The translations under genes were made by a program, and so were the position numbers. Shown here piece by piece: positions 1 through 6,440 of a stretch of DNA of 39,230 nucleotides (its first letter is position 1; every line of letters starts with the position of its first letter). The notes below the pieces were generated by a model that was not told where the DNA came from, did no database searches, and saw nothing but the letters and a program-made list of their open reading frames with translations. Source of the DNA: a virus; the IMG/VR virus record IMGVR_UViG_3300012936_004598, positions 1 through 39,230 of that record; one strand, 5' to 3'.

Positions 1-4
1 CTAA

Positions 5-568
5 TCATTTCTTCTCCTCATATAAGTAATCAATAACAAAAACATTCTTTTCTTTTCTAGTTGGGTACGATCCATGTAATACCGTACTTTTAAAAATAAG
101 CACATCACCTATATTTGGTTGATAACTTAAATCGTGTGTATTACCCATACCGTCATATAAAAAAGCAAACGTTGCTCCGTGTGACGCTGATTTGTCTTCG
201 TCTGGTTCAGTTAGATAACATACCGCACTTATTTTATTTACACTTTGATCGCTGTGTCTATGTGCTTTCTGCCATCCGCCTTTTTTATAATCAACTATCC
301 ATAGAGCGCATAAGTCTGTTAGTTCTATATTTAACCCTACTTCATCTATCTTCTCTTGTAAAAATGGTTTGTATTTCCATTCGTTAAGATATGCTCTTGG
401 ATGTATATTAAATTGTTGTCCTCTGTATGTGCTTGTTTGATCGCTTACATCTTCTCTTGTATCTTTTGGAAAAACTTTTTTATCCCAGTGGTATAAAAAT
501 TCTTCACTATCAGGATAGTGTGTTTCTATAATCCATTGATGTTGATTACCTAATAAGTGTGTCTTCAT
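5..568 (-). CDS. 2-oxoglutarate/Fe(II)-dependent oxygenase-like protein
   Basis: This 187-residue protein resembles the 2OG-Fe(II) oxygenases common in marine T4-like phages. Visible candidates for the iron triad are H105-x-D107 (in AHRHSD) and H165 (in VLHGSYP), with R171 placed to bind 2-oxoglutarate. The surrounding strand pattern (GDVLIF before the distal His, NVFVIDY after the Arg) fits a jelly-roll fold. The substrate is unknown; phage members of this family have been proposed to hydroxylate proteins or nucleobases. The ATG overlaps the stop of the upstream zinc-finger gene (ATGA), so the two are translationally coupled. The gene is complete, ending four bases from the window edge. Confidence 0.8.
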   Translation of the reverse strand: MKTHLLGNQHQWIIETHYPDSEEFLYHWDKKVFPKDTREDVSDQTSTYRGQQFNIHPRAYLNEWKYKPFLQEKIDEVGLNIELTDLCALWIVDYKKGGWQKAHRHSDQSVNKISAVCYLTEPDEDKSASHGATFAFLYDGMGNTHDLSYQPNIGDVLIFKSTVLHGSYPTRKEKNVFVIDYLYEEKK

Positions 569-1251
569 AAGTTTGATTCCTTTGCTACTTCTTTAACAGT
601 CGCAACATCTGCTTGTTTACGTTTGAACTTAATAGCCCAGTGTTGTGGATCAATAATCATACTTACAAATCCTAGTTGCTCATCGTTAAAATTTGATAAC
701 ATTTGTTTTCCTGTTTTACAATTTAAGACTAGCCAAGGACTTACTTTGCCATCTTTAATATCTCTAACAGCTCTATTTAAACTTACATATTCAAAGTAAT
801 CATTCCAAGCGGCTTCTTTTTCTTCGCCCCATTCCATCATAGTAGTAATTGATCTTTTAACTGCTGTTTCCATATCTTCTTTTAATACAAATTCAATAAC
901 GTACTTTTCATACAATTCATCTCTACACCAGTGGTCAAGTTTTACTCTACTTGTTACGACATGATCAATATAACGCTCAGGATATAGAGGGCGCACATTA
1001 TTGATAAACGACCCAAACTTGACGAAAGCATTGTAGTACTGCGAGTTACAAAAGTCTTCATATGTTTTTTCTTTCTTAGTGCCTGCGCTAAGTTTATAAA
1101 ATCTTTGAAACGCATAAAAGCCGACTTGTACACGTTTTTCATTTTTTTGTAATGCTCTACGTTTCTTTTCACACATATGTACTGCTAAAGTTTTTTCTCT
1201 AACAAAACTTGCTCCGCAGTATTCGCATACGTAGGGTTTAGATGTCGACAC
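565..1251 (-). CDS. Conserved marine T4-like phage protein with N-terminal zinc finger
   Basis: This gene encodes about 228 residues and has no assigned function. The first 30 residues carry a zinc-finger-like pattern, C9-x2-C12-x12-H25-x-C27 (CEYCGASFVREK...HMC), followed by a basic stretch (KKRRALQKNEKR). The remainder is an all-alpha-looking domain rich in aromatic residues. I recognise it as a protein conserved in T4-like cyano- and pelagiphages, so it is probably core rather than cargo. The open frame extends to a TTG at 1317, but that would overlap the upstream gene by 80 bases. A GTG at 1251, just before the conserved finger and overlapping the upstream stop by 14 bases, is the more likely start. 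A nucleic-acid-binding role is inferred only from the finger. Confidence 0.7.
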   Translation of the reverse strand: MSTSKPYVCEYCGASFVREKTLAVHMCEKKRRALQKNEKRVQVGFYAFQRFYKLSAGTKKEKTYEDFCNSQYYNAFVKFGSFINNVRPLYPERYIDHVVTSRVKLDHWCRDELYEKYVIEFVLKEDMETAVKRSITTMMEWGEEKEAAWNDYFEYVSLNRAVRDIKDGKVSPWLVLNCKTGKQMLSNFNDEQLGFVSMIIDPQHWAIKFKRKQADVATVKEVAKESNL

Positions 1252-1699
1252 TTTTCTTATCCATCCCGTATGCTTCTCCAAGGGCATACAATTCTTTTTT
1301 TGTAGATATTTTAGCAAGTAATTCTACCTCATCTTTTTTCATATTAGGAAAAAGTTTTTCTAAAAACTTTACACTTTTACTATTTGATCCGCTTTTCTTT
1401 TTGTGGCCAATCCATTCATGATATTCTATTTTGCCAGTGTTGCCACTTATACATAATAGTTGCCAAAGTAATTTTTTATGTTTTTGTAATGTAAAAAAGT
1501 TTTTGTTGTAGTATTCATTTGTTTTGAATACAGCAAGTTCTGCTTTTTCTCTGTTTCCTTTTACACTACTTACATATCTGTTCAACAAATAAAAACTAAC
1601 TTGTTTCTTTTCATCATCGGACAATTCGTCCCACACTTCTAAACCGCCCATGTCTATTGCGGCAAGTATATCTTTTAGAGGAAGTTTTTTCTGCGTCAT
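1238..1699 (-). CDS. Conserved marine T4-like phage protein, function unknown
   Basis: This gene encodes about 153 residues. The N-terminal half is helical and rich in aromatic residues (W, FYLLNRYVSS, KLLWQLLCISGN); the C-terminus holds the motif VKFLEKLFPNMKKDEVELLAKISTKKEL split over two helices. The upstream TTG at 1720 lacks a ribosome binding site. The ATG at 1699 has GAAGG about nine bases before it and is preferred. Similar proteins sit beside the zinc-finger gene in marine T4-like phages. A distant relationship to the small clamp-loader subunit gp62 is conceivable from the W...NRYVS pattern, but I do not consider it established. It is the first gene after the promoter at 1725-1753. 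Confidence 0.65.
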   Translation of the reverse strand: MTQKKLPLKDILAAIDMGGLEVWDELSDDEKKQVSFYLLNRYVSSVKGNREKAELAVFKTNEYYNKNFFTLQKHKKLLWQLLCISGNTGKIEYHEWIGHKKKSGSNSKSVKFLEKLFPNMKKDEVELLAKISTKKELYALGEAYGMDKKSVDI

Positions 1700-1724
1700 T
1701 TGTTTACAACCTTCATACAATAAA

Positions 1725-1753
1725 AGTATACACTCTTATAATCTATTTGCCAA
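1725..1753 (-). promoter_or_regulatory. Sigma70-type promoter for the 1238-1699 gene and downstream genes
   Basis: On the minus strand, TTGGCA (1748-1753) and TATACT (1725-1730) are separated by exactly 17 bases, each one mismatch from the sigma70 consensus. It lies in the short gap after hemE and would start an RNA around 1718 with a leader of about 18 bases containing the GAAGG ribosome binding site. It implies early-type transcription independent of the upstream hemE cluster. Confidence 0.6.
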
Positions 1754-1769
1754 CCATTTTTTAGCCGTT

Positions 1770-2747
1770 TCATCTGTATTTCTCTCTTACTAATCTAACA
1801 AATAATTTTACATTTTCTTCAGGAGTTGTTTTATCTATTCCGTGTCCTAATCCGCAAACCCAACCTGTGTCATCTATTGCTTCCATTTTATCTAAAAACT
1901 GTTGTATACTTTTTCTACATTCTTGTTCGCTTTGTAACAGCAGAGATTCATCAAAGTTGCCTTGTATAAAACCTTTTTTGTATTTTTTAAAAGCATGAAC
2001 AATATCTACAGAACTATCAAGTCCTAGTCCAGACCAATTCATTTTATACAGTGTAGGTAAACATCTTTTATTAAGTTCCTTTGTATAGTATCCTGTGTTT
2101 TTCATTACTAACGGTTCAAGTAAATCTACATAGTATTTTTTAAAATACATTTCGCTCATATTAGATACACCGCTATCAAGTATCATTACTTTTTCTGCGC
2201 CAGCACGTAATTGTAAATCTATGTTGTTTACTAGTAAAGGAACTATTACATCTTTTAAATATTTTGTTTTCCATTTTAAGGATACGTTTGTTTTTTTACC
2301 TGTAGCATAATTAAGTAATGTCCATGGACCTCCTACAAATCCTATAAGACTTTTACTAGCAGGCAATAAATCTAGAGTGGCTTTGATTGCCTGTGCTTGA
2401 AACTTCATATGTTTAGATGCTTTATCTACATTAGAATGATCTTTATAATTTTCTTCATTTATAAACCATTCAAACTTAGGACCTGGATCAAATTTTAAAG
2501 GAACTCCTAATCCTTCGATGGGAAATAAAATATCACTAAACAAGATAGCAATATCAAAATCAAAATCTTTTATTGGTAACATTGCTGTTTGTGCGGCTAG
2601 TCTTGGCAATTTACACATCTGCTCAAATGTAAATCGATCTTTCATTTCCATATAACTTTTTTGATATCTGCCAGCCTGACGCATCATCCATATAGGTGGA
2701 CATTTTTGTTCTATTCTATTACAAGCATTATTAAACTTTTCGTTCAT
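1770..2747 (-). CDS. hemE: Uroporphyrinogen decarboxylase
   Basis: HemE removes four acetate carboxyls from uroporphyrinogen III to give coproporphyrinogen III in haem biosynthesis. At 325 residues it is slightly shorter than bacterial HemE (about 340-355) and appears complete. Diagnostic motifs are present in order: PIWMMRQAGRY (R23, R27), ILFSDIL (catalytic-type D72), GGPWTLLNYATG (Y147), ILDSG (S192), QGNFDESLLL, and the C-terminal LGHGIDKTTPEENVK (H302). The active-site residues of characterised URO-D (Arg, Asp, Tyr, Ser, His) are therefore all kept. The MRQAGRY and LGHGI motifs distinguish it from MtaA-type methyltransferases of the same fold. Its ATG overlaps the end of kdsA by 17 bases. 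A haem-pathway enzyme in a T4-like phage is unexpected. Confidence 0.93.
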   Translation of the reverse strand: MNEKFNNACNRIEQKCPPIWMMRQAGRYQKSYMEMKDRFTFEQMCKLPRLAAQTAMLPIKDFDFDIAILFSDILFPIEGLGVPLKFDPGPKFEWFINEENYKDHSNVDKASKHMKFQAQAIKATLDLLPASKSLIGFVGGPWTLLNYATGKKTNVSLKWKTKYLKDVIVPLLVNNIDLQLRAGAEKVMILDSGVSNMSEMYFKKYYVDLLEPLVMKNTGYYTKELNKRCLPTLYKMNWSGLGLDSSVDIVHAFKKYKKGFIQGNFDESLLLQSEQECRKSIQQFLDKMEAIDDTGWVCGLGHGIDKTTPEENVKLFVRLVREKYR

Positions 2748-3501
2748 ATTGATACTTTACTATATCGTCAATTACTGTTTCAAAATCTTCTAGTCTAAGC
2801 ATATTAGGTCCATCACTTGGAGCATTATCTGGATCTGTGTGAACTTCTATGAAGAAGTTTTTGATTCCGAGCGCGGACGCGGCTCTGGCCAATGGTGGAA
2901 CGTAAGATCTATTTCCACCTGACGATCCACCCAAGCCTCCAGGTTTTTGAACGCTGTGTGTAACATCATAAACAATATCGGCATCAACATTATTAAGCAT
3001 ATAATCAAGTCCTGTAAAGTCAGTAACCAATGTGTTGTATCCAAAGCTAGTACCCCTTTCTGTAATCCAAACTTCTTTCGCACCTTTTGTTTTACTTAGT
3101 ATTCCCTGGACATCCCAAGGTGCTAGGAACTGTCCTTTTTTAATATTAACTATACAATCTGTTACACAAGCACGTTGTATTAAATCAGTTTGTCTACACA
3201 AGAAAGCAGGTATCTGAATTACATCTACAATAGTATCTACCCATTTCACTTGTTCAACACTATGTACATCTGTCAGTAGTTTTATACCAAGCTCCATTTT
3301 CATTACAAGGAAATCTGTCATTGTCATGCCAGCACCTATACCTCTTTTGCCATCTATGCTTGATCTATTTGCTTTGTCATAACTTGCTTTGAAATAATAA
3401 TCTATTCCGTGTTTATCACAAACCCTTTTACACTCTTTAGCAATAATAGTGCTATGTTCTAGTGATTCATGCTGACATGGTCCTGCTATAACCTTAATCA
3501 T
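2731..3501 (-). CDS. kdsA: 3-deoxy-D-manno-octulosonate-8-phosphate synthase (metal-dependent type)
   Basis: KdsA condenses phosphoenolpyruvate with arabinose-5-phosphate to form Kdo-8-phosphate, precursor of Kdo in lipopolysaccharide inner core and some capsules. The 256-residue protein has the full signature set: AGPCQHES, FKASYDKANRSS, TDVHS, QIPAFLCRQTDL, NIKKGQFLAPWD, TERGTSFGYNTLV, DVTHSVQKPGG and IEVHTDPDNAPSDGPNML. C9, H182, E219 and D230 match in type and spacing the metal ligands of metallo-KdsA (Cys11, His185, Glu222, Asp233 in the Aquifex enzyme); Escherichia coli KdsA has Asn at the first position. It is a little shorter than the E. coli enzyme (284) at the N-terminus. It overlaps hemE downstream. 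Upstream, its start (ATGATTAA) would overlap the restored end of the FkbM gene. Confidence 0.95.
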   Translation of the reverse strand: MIKVIAGPCQHESLEHSTIIAKECKRVCDKHGIDYYFKASYDKANRSSIDGKRGIGAGMTMTDFLVMKMELGIKLLTDVHSVEQVKWVDTIVDVIQIPAFLCRQTDLIQRACVTDCIVNIKKGQFLAPWDVQGILSKTKGAKEVWITERGTSFGYNTLVTDFTGLDYMLNNVDADIVYDVTHSVQKPGGLGGSSGGNRSYVPPLARAASALGIKNFFIEVHTDPDNAPSDGPNMLRLEDFETVIDDIVKYQYERKV

Positions 3502-3543
3502 AATGTGCTACCGTTTCCTCTTTAAATCTTTCTAATGTATAAC

Positions 3544-4032
3544 CTATTTCTCGCAAAAGGTTGATACTTTCTCGTACTTGCCATTCAACTTACTTTCAAA
3601 CATTATTACTGGCTTACATCTTAATAATGTTTGTACACTTCCCTCTAAAATTTCTAATTCATAATCTTCTACATCTATTTTAATAAAACTAACATTATCT
3701 ATATTAAAACTATCAAGTGTTGTTTGTTCTACTAACCAACTTTTTACGCCCTCACTAAATCTACTAACACTACCTTGACTGTAATCTATTTTTCTTTTAT
3801 TAGGGATAGTTAATTCTACCATATCGTTTTTGTTACCTAATGCGTAATCAAAAACTTTAATTGTGTCTGGTATATTTTTGACTGTTTCTGGATTTGGTTC
3901 AAATGCGTAAACTCTTTTAAACTTGTCTAACAAAGGAATACATGTGTCGCCTTTATATGCTCCTACATCAATGTATGTATGAAAGTTTTTTACATATGGA
4001 ATGGCATATTCGTTAATCTTGTTTATACTCAT
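3544..4032 (-). pseudogene. FkbM-family methyltransferase, C-terminus lost to a 1-base frameshift
   Basis: The 162-residue reading frame matches FkbM-type SAM-dependent methyltransferases: motif I IDVGAYKGDTC (about residues 20-31), VYAFEPNPETV, TLDSF and the conserved FIKIDVEDYELEILEG, then PVIMFE. FkbM proteins methylate sugars or other small acceptors, often in polysaccharide loci. The frame stops at a TAG just after KVSTF. In the -1 frame the DNA goes on with LREIGYTLERFKEETVAHYD and stops at 3494-3496, giving a normal FkbM end that overlaps the kdsA start as ATGATTAA. Adding one T to the T4 run at 3555-3558 restores it. The core domain is intact, so it might retain function. Either a real mutation or a sequencing error is possible. 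Confidence 0.8.
3555..3558 (-). other. Probable frameshift site in a T homopolymer
   Basis: The minus strand reads ACCTTTTGCGAGAAATAG. One additional T in the run would give codons for S-T-F-L-R-E-I-G-Y and keep the frame open to 3494. This is the simplest single-base change that joins the two halves of the FkbM protein. Confidence 0.75.
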
Positions 4033-4279
4033 CTTTAACCACGTAATACAAATTTACTAATTTTTCTAATTGTTTTTTTAATGTTACATTTTTTTGAGCT
4101 ATATCGCACAAGTTTTGCCACTCGCCGTAATCTAAAAGTTTACCTTGTGCTCTAGCTACTCCTCCCGGATCACCGCCTATTATCCATCGTGGTATTTCGG
4201 GCTTGTCACGATATCGAGCGAACACAACACCGTTGGCCCGCTCGTATATCAATTTTTCATTGGGTAATAAATCACCCAT
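4013..4279 (-). CDS. Small hypothetical protein
   Basis: This gene encodes 88 residues and I do not recognise it. The N-terminal half is rich in charged and aromatic residues with a YERANGVVFARYRDKPEIPRW stretch (residues 12-32) and a glycine-rich turn (IIGGDPGG). The C-terminal half looks helical (QKNVTLKKQLEKLVNLYYVVKDEYKQD). There is no signal peptide or membrane segment. Its ATG overlaps the stop of the permease gene (TAATG) and its 3' end overlaps the FkbM start by 20 bases, so it belongs to the same operon. A similar text pattern appears in small proteins of T4-like marine phages, which suggests a phage rather than a host origin, but no function can be given. Confidence 0.7.
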   Translation of the reverse strand: MGDLLPNEKLIYERANGVVFARYRDKPEIPRWIIGGDPGGVARAQGKLLDYGEWQNLCDIAQKNVTLKKQLEKLVNLYYVVKDEYKQD

Positions 4280-5571
4280 TAAACAGCAACAAAGTAAATT
4301 ACACTCACTACTGCGATAGCAATACTACCAGCATTTAGATCAGCTGTACGTCCGCTTAATGCTTTGATTACAGCGTATGTAATAAAGCCTAAAGCAATAC
4401 CATGTGCGATACTAAACGTCAGAGGCATAAGCACAGCCGCTAGTACTGCTGGAGCATATTCTGTAACATCATCCCAATCGATGTCTGCGATGTTGCGTAA
4501 GAAATATGTAGCAATAAAAATTAAAGCTGGTGCTGTAGCAAAAGCAGGAATACTTTGTGCTAGTGGCGCTAAAAATAAACAAGCACCAAACAAGATAGCA
4601 ACAACTACTGCTGTAAGTCCTGTCTTGCCACCTTCTTTAATACCTGCTCCACTTTCAATATATGAAGTAGTATTTGATGTTCCTACAAGAGCTCCTGCTG
4701 AGGTTGCTACGGAGTCTGCTAGTAATGCTCTATCGATTCCTTCTACCTCACCATTTTCATTTACTTTTCCGGTTAAGTTAGCAACACTTGTTAGTGTTCC
4801 TGCTGTATCAAAAAAGTCAACAAATAGAAAAGCAAAAGCAGTACCAATAAATCCTGCTGTAGCAATCATACTAAAGTCTAAACTAAAAGCATGATCTGGA
4901 TTAGGAATAGCACCTGCTACGCCGCCAAGTTCTGAAATGCCTGTTACCCAAGCAATAGCAGACACAGCAAGGATACCAAGAATGATTGCTCCTGGTACTT
5001 TACGTTTATCTAAAATAGCCATTACAATAAATCCTAGTCCTGTAAGTAAAACTGGCCAACTTGTAACATCACCTAAGCCAACAAGTGTGGCAGGATTGTC
5101 TACTACAACTCCGGCATTCTTCAAACCGATAATAGCAAGGAATAAACCAATACCTGCGCCTACTCCTAGTTTCATAGATTTAGGAATACTGTTAATAATA
5201 TACCTACGTGCTGGTGTTACACTTAAAGCAATAAACACTAAGCCTGCTACAAATACAGCCGCTAGTGCTTGTTGATATGTGTATCCCATACCAAAGATCA
5301 CACCAAATGTAAAGAACGCATTAAGTCCCATACCTGGTGCTAGTGCTACTGGCCAGTTAGCCCATAGTCCCATAATCAAAGTACCAATTACAGCGGCAAT
5401 GATTGTTGCCGTGAATACAGCGCCGAAGCCCATGCCTGTTCCTTCAGTTGAAAGAATTGCTGGGTTTACAACAGTAATGTAAGCCATTGTCAAGAATGTA
5501 GCAATACCTGCCATTACTTCTGTTTTCACGGATGTGCCGGCCTTAGTAAGACCGAATAGTTTATCTAACAT
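4279..5571 (-). CDS. NCS2-family (AzgA/PbuG-like) purine permease
   Basis: This 430-residue integral membrane protein has roughly twelve to fourteen hydrophobic segments. It starts MLDKLFGLTKAGTSVKTEV and continues with GIATFLTMAYITVVNPAIL, the N-terminal signature of the AzgA branch of nucleobase:cation symporter-2 proteins, which take up adenine, guanine or hypoxanthine with protons. Other family marks are ALAPGMGLNAFF, KLGVGAGIGLFLAIIGLKNAG, VDFFDTAGTL and the substrate-binding-type region GTSNTTSYIESGAGIKEGGKTGLTA. It is full length with no lesion, and the ribosome binding site GGAGAG lies a few bases before the ATG. Its local GC looks higher than that of its neighbours, partly from Ala/Gly content. 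It would sit in the host inner membrane; exact purine specificity cannot be read from sequence. A transporter of this kind in a phage is unusual. Confidence 0.93.
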   Translation of the reverse strand: MLDKLFGLTKAGTSVKTEVMAGIATFLTMAYITVVNPAILSTEGTGMGFGAVFTATIIAAVIGTLIMGLWANWPVALAPGMGLNAFFTFGVIFGMGYTYQQALAAVFVAGLVFIALSVTPARRYIINSIPKSMKLGVGAGIGLFLAIIGLKNAGVVVDNPATLVGLGDVTSWPVLLTGLGFIVMAILDKRKVPGAIILGILAVSAIAWVTGISELGGVAGAIPNPDHAFSLDFSMIATAGFIGTAFAFLFVDFFDTAGTLTSVANLTGKVNENGEVEGIDRALLADSVATSAGALVGTSNTTSYIESGAGIKEGGKTGLTAVVVAILFGACLFLAPLAQSIPAFATAPALIFIATYFLRNIADIDWDDVTEYAPAVLAAVLMPLTFSIAHGIALGFITYAVIKALSGRTADLNAGSIAIAVVSVIYFVAV

Positions 5572-5583
5572 ACTTCTCTCCGT

Positions 5584-5934
5584 TTATGTTTTGGTGCCAA
5601 CTGTTCGACGAACAATGTCATCGTGATTAAACTCAGCCCAATAAAGTTCAAAAGCGACACCGTCTTCTAAACCTTCAAATTGATGGACTTTGCCTGGCTT
5701 CACTTGCGTGAAGTCTCCTGCTTCCAAAATAGTTTCGTCTACTAAACCATCTTGGTCTCCGTCCTGCCATACTCGCACAACCATCTTTCCTGACTCTACA
5801 TAGAAGCCATTCCATTTGTATTGATGCTCATGTTCAGAACATTTAAACCCCGCTTTAAAATTAATGCGGTGGAATTCTAATACGCCGTTAGCGTGGATCA
5901 ACTCTGTTTGACCCCATATCTTTCCTGCTTTCAT
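5584..5934 (-). CDS. Small cupin-domain protein
   Basis: This gene encodes 116 residues when started at the ATG that overlaps the upstream stop (TAATG at 5932-5936); a longer in-frame extension upstream is not supported. It is a single-domain cupin. The first motif is in KCSEHEHQYKWNGFYVESGKM, where two His and a Glu can bind metal; the second motif is GDFTQVKPGKVHQFEG with a His. The substrate is unknown. Cupins of this type occur in several marine T4-like phages and may act as sugar-binding or isomerase-like enzymes. It is followed after 12 bases by the permease gene and coupled to the gene before it. Confidence 0.78.
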   Translation of the reverse strand: MKAGKIWGQTELIHANGVLEFHRINFKAGFKCSEHEHQYKWNGFYVESGKMVVRVWQDGDQDGLVDETILEAGDFTQVKPGKVHQFEGLEDGVAFELYWAEFNHDDIVRRTVGTKT

Positions 5935-6440
5935 TAGAATAATTCTCCGTATTGTATTAGTTCTGTTTGCCTTGTTACATCTTTTATAAAAAAGGCGCAC
6001 AGCGGATTTTCACCGGATGTCAAAGGAACACTTAGGAGTTGTCCTTGACGGACTTTAGGGAAGAACCATTTAACATCATTATAATAATTAATTACCTTTA
6101 CGTCCTTGAACTCTGCCTTAAAGCTGGTTAGAGGATTGAATAAAAATGCTTCAAAACCTCTGTCCCCTAAACTTGTTAGAGGTAAAACTTCTAAATCATT
6201 ACCACTGTCGCTACATCCAACAGCTACATGCCAATCTATTGGCATTTGTATTTCGTGTTCACCAATTCTTAATACTACGCCTGGTGAGCTAAATGATTCT
6301 AAAAAAATTAACGGAATGTAAAAGAAGTCCGGGTTATCTTTATCCGAATTATCTAATACACTAAATCTTATATCTTCTTCAATTTGGTCTGGGAGCGTAT
6401 TTAAATTCAACGCCTCATTTTCCAATGTTAGTATGTTCAT
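5934..6440 (-). CDS. Conserved T4-like phage protein downstream of uvsW
   Basis: This 168-residue protein is one I recognise as conserved in T4-like marine phages but of unknown function. The motif series PLIFLESFSSPGVVLRIGEHEIQMP, DWHVAVG, LEVLPLTSL, RGFEAFLFNPL and VKWFFPKVRQGQLLSVPL suggests a beta-rich fold. There are no membrane segments. The preferred ATG at 6440 overlaps the uvsW stop (ATGA), replacing a TTG at 6446. Tight coupling to uvsW suggests co-expression with the recombination and replication proteins. Confidence 0.72.
   Translation of the reverse strand: MNILTLENEALNLNTLPDQIEEDIRFSVLDNSDKDNPDFFYIPLIFLESFSSPGVVLRIGEHEIQMPIDWHVAVGCSDSGNDLEVLPLTSLGDRGFEAFLFNPLTSFKAEFKDVKVINYYNDVKWFFPKVRQGQLLSVPLTSGENPLCAFFIKDVTRQTELIQYGELF

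Noticed and set aside
1238-1699. Assignment as clamp-loader small subunit gp62
   Set aside because: Only a vague W...NRYVS resemblance; the C-terminal motif fits another conserved marine phage family, so no symbol was given.
3544-3565. Programmed -1 ribosomal frameshift in the FkbM gene
   Set aside because: The site ACCTTTTGCG does not fit the X-XXY-YYZ slippery pattern and no downstream pseudoknot is evident; a single-base deletion is simpler.
4364-4894. 176-codon open frame antisense to the permease
   Set aside because: The minus-strand frame encodes an unmistakable NCS2 permease; the antisense frame is a consequence of Ala/Gly-rich codons.
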